5,524 nucleotides of DNA, taken from an uncultured Solirubrobacteraceae bacterium (GTDB taxonomy: Bacteria > Actinomycetota > Thermoleophilia > Solirubrobacterales > Solirubrobacteraceae). Positions within the stretch are counted from its first letter, which is position 1. Each line of letters opens with the position of its first letter. A program made the translations under genes and the position numbers. Of this stretch, positions 4,725 to 5,524 are shown one piece after another. The notes under the pieces were generated by a model. It did no database searches. It was not told where the DNA came from and saw only the letters and a program-made list of their open reading frames with translations. The DNA lies in NCBI GenBank assembly GCA_902806215.1, contig CADCVT010000004.1, positions 1 through 5,524 on the forward strand. The letters are read 5' to 3'.

Positions 4725-5524
4725 GCAAGCGGCGCCACGGGCGCCAGCCATCCGACGATCCCGGGCCTTCCGGCGTCGTGGTCTGCCGGTTGTCGCGGCG
4801 CGGGAAGTTCTGGAGCGCGGAGCCGTTCTTCAACCCCGGTCCGCGGTTCGTCATCGACCGCGACAAGCGGCTCAGCGAGGGAGGCCTCGTCCTGGTCCGC
4901 GGTCTCGGCCAGGGACGGGGGAAGGGCCGGATCCTGAAGTCGCTGGGCCGGCCCGACGTGGCCTCGGACGTGCTCGAGGCGCTCATGCTGGACCGCGGCC
5001 TGCGGCGGCGGTTCGACCCGGCGGTCGAGCGCGCCGCGCGGGAGGCGGAGCCCGTCGACGTGCCGCGCCGCGACCTGCGCGACCTCGTCACGTTCACCGT
5101 CGACCCGGCCTCGGCGAAGGACTTCGACGACGCGATCTCGTGCGAGGCGCTCGGCGACGGCGCGTGGCGGGTGTGGATCCACATCGCCGACGTCAGCGCC
5201 TACGTGCGGCCCGGCTCGCTCGTCGACCGCGAGGCCGCGCGGCGCGGGACGAGCGTCTACGTCCCCGGGCGCGTCGAGCCGATGCTGCCCGAGGCGCTGT
5301 CCAACGACGCCTGCTCGCTCGTGCCCTTCCAGGAGCGCGCGGCCGTCACGGTCGAGCTCGATTTCGCGGGCGCGGAGGTCAAGCGGGCGCAGTTCTATCG
5401 CTCGACGATCCGCTCCGACGCGCGGCTGGATTACGAGCAGGTCGACCGCGTGTTCGCCGGCGAGGAGGATGCGCTGCAGCCATGGGCGACGCCGCTGGAT
5501 GCGGCGCGCGCGGTCGCTCGCGCC
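4721..5524 (+). CDS. rnr: RNase R/RNase II family 3'-5' exoribonuclease, N-terminal part (3' end outside window)
   Basis: This is a processive 3'-to-5' exoribonuclease of the RNB family, acting in cytoplasmic mRNA and stable-RNA turnover. The 268 visible codons are open to the right edge. The RNB active site is present: DPASAKDFDDA with D128, D134, D136 and D137, the 0/6/8/9 spacing of the metal-binding aspartates. HIADVSAYV (154-162) and RGTSVYVPGRVEPMLPEALS (175-194) follow, the second with the aromatic substrate-clamp region. Residues from about 18 to 75 look like a single OB/cold-shock-type domain, ending in LGRP. The active site lies at residue 128, against roughly 200 in RNase II and over 250 in E. 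coli RNase R, so the N-terminus is short, with no helix-turn-helix and apparently one fewer RNA-binding domain. The start GTG overlaps the ctpA stop as GTGA with no Shine-Dalgarno, implying coupling. Upstream codons in this frame stay open inside ctpA, but a deep overlap is unlikely. Whether S1 and basic C-terminal domains follow cannot be seen, so RNase R versus a plain RNB protein is undecided. Confidence 0.9.
   Translation, partial: MSKRRHGRQPSDDPGPSGVVVCRLSRRGKFWSAEPFFNPGPRFVIDRDKRLSEGGLVLVRGLGQGRGKGRILKSLGRPDVASDVLEALMLDRGLRRRFDPAVERAAREAEPVDVPRRDLRDLVTFTVDPASAKDFDDAISCEALGDGAWRVWIHIADVSAYVRPGSLVDREAARRGTSVYVPGRVEPMLPEALSNDACSLVPFQERAAVTVELDFAGAEVKRAQFYRSTIRSDARLDYEQVDRVFAGEEDALQPWATPLDAARAVARA

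Noticed and set aside
3498..4751. 417-codon open frame on the minus strand opposite the S41 protease
   Set aside because: It is Ala/Leu/Asp/Val-rich with no motif, while the plus strand holds an intact Ser/Lys/Gln protease centre.
4202..5184. Minus-strand open frames (326 and 182 codons) opposite the RNB gene
   Set aside because: Both are Arg/Ser/Pro-rich low complexity. The plus-strand frame from 4721 carries the RNB active-site aspartates and downstream motifs; it has no stop before the window edge.

Overview
The window is very GC-rich and dense with genes, and its third codon positions are almost always G or C. It looks like chromosomal core sequence from a high-GC actinobacterium. Gene content and protein style suggest a deep lineage such as Thermoleophilia/Solirubrobacterales, but that placement is inference from style and not from a marker gene. 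Six protein genes can be supported and fill nearly all of the sequence. There is no gene-free stretch over about 80 bases, and I see no RNA gene, mobile element, CRISPR array or recent insertion.

Layout. (1) Positions 2-367 (+) hold the C-terminal end of a GT-B fold (GT4-type) glycosyltransferase that enters from the left. (2) Positions 433-1686 (-) hold a complete M16 zinc peptidase, convergent with the glycosyltransferase. A 65-base gap separates the two and contains two GC-rich hairpins, one next to each stop codon. (3) An 80-base divergent intergenic region (1687-1766) lies between the peptidase and ftsE. It has a -10-like hexamer close to each start codon and a central CTTGCAAG palindrome. 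(4) ftsE (1767-2576) and ftsX (2573-3469) overlap through ATGA. They encode the ATPase and the membrane subunit of the ABC-type complex that regulates cell-wall hydrolases at division. A 7-bp hairpin begins inside the ftsX stop codon. (5) An 82-base spacer with a likely promoter leads to a complete PDZ/S41 C-terminal processing protease (3552-4724). This overlaps through GTGA with an RNase R/RNase II-type exoribonuclease (4721 onward) that runs off the right edge.

How the genes fit together. FtsEX and the S41 protease fit a cell-envelope/division theme. In many bacteria an EnvC-like or other hydrolase-activator gene sits between ftsX and ctpA; here it is absent. The RNB exonuclease points to RNA turnover, and in many Gram-positive genomes rnr precedes smpB, so trans-translation genes may follow beyond the right edge.

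Most of the window is ordinary core biology. I do not see an undescribed system. The points most worth a second look are the lack of well-placed Shine-Dalgarno sequences at all five visible starts (three with TANNNT boxes where leaderless or near-leaderless mRNAs would have them), the hairpins fused to stop codons, the compact N-terminus of the RNB protein, and the ftsEX-ctpA arrangement without a hydrolase gene.
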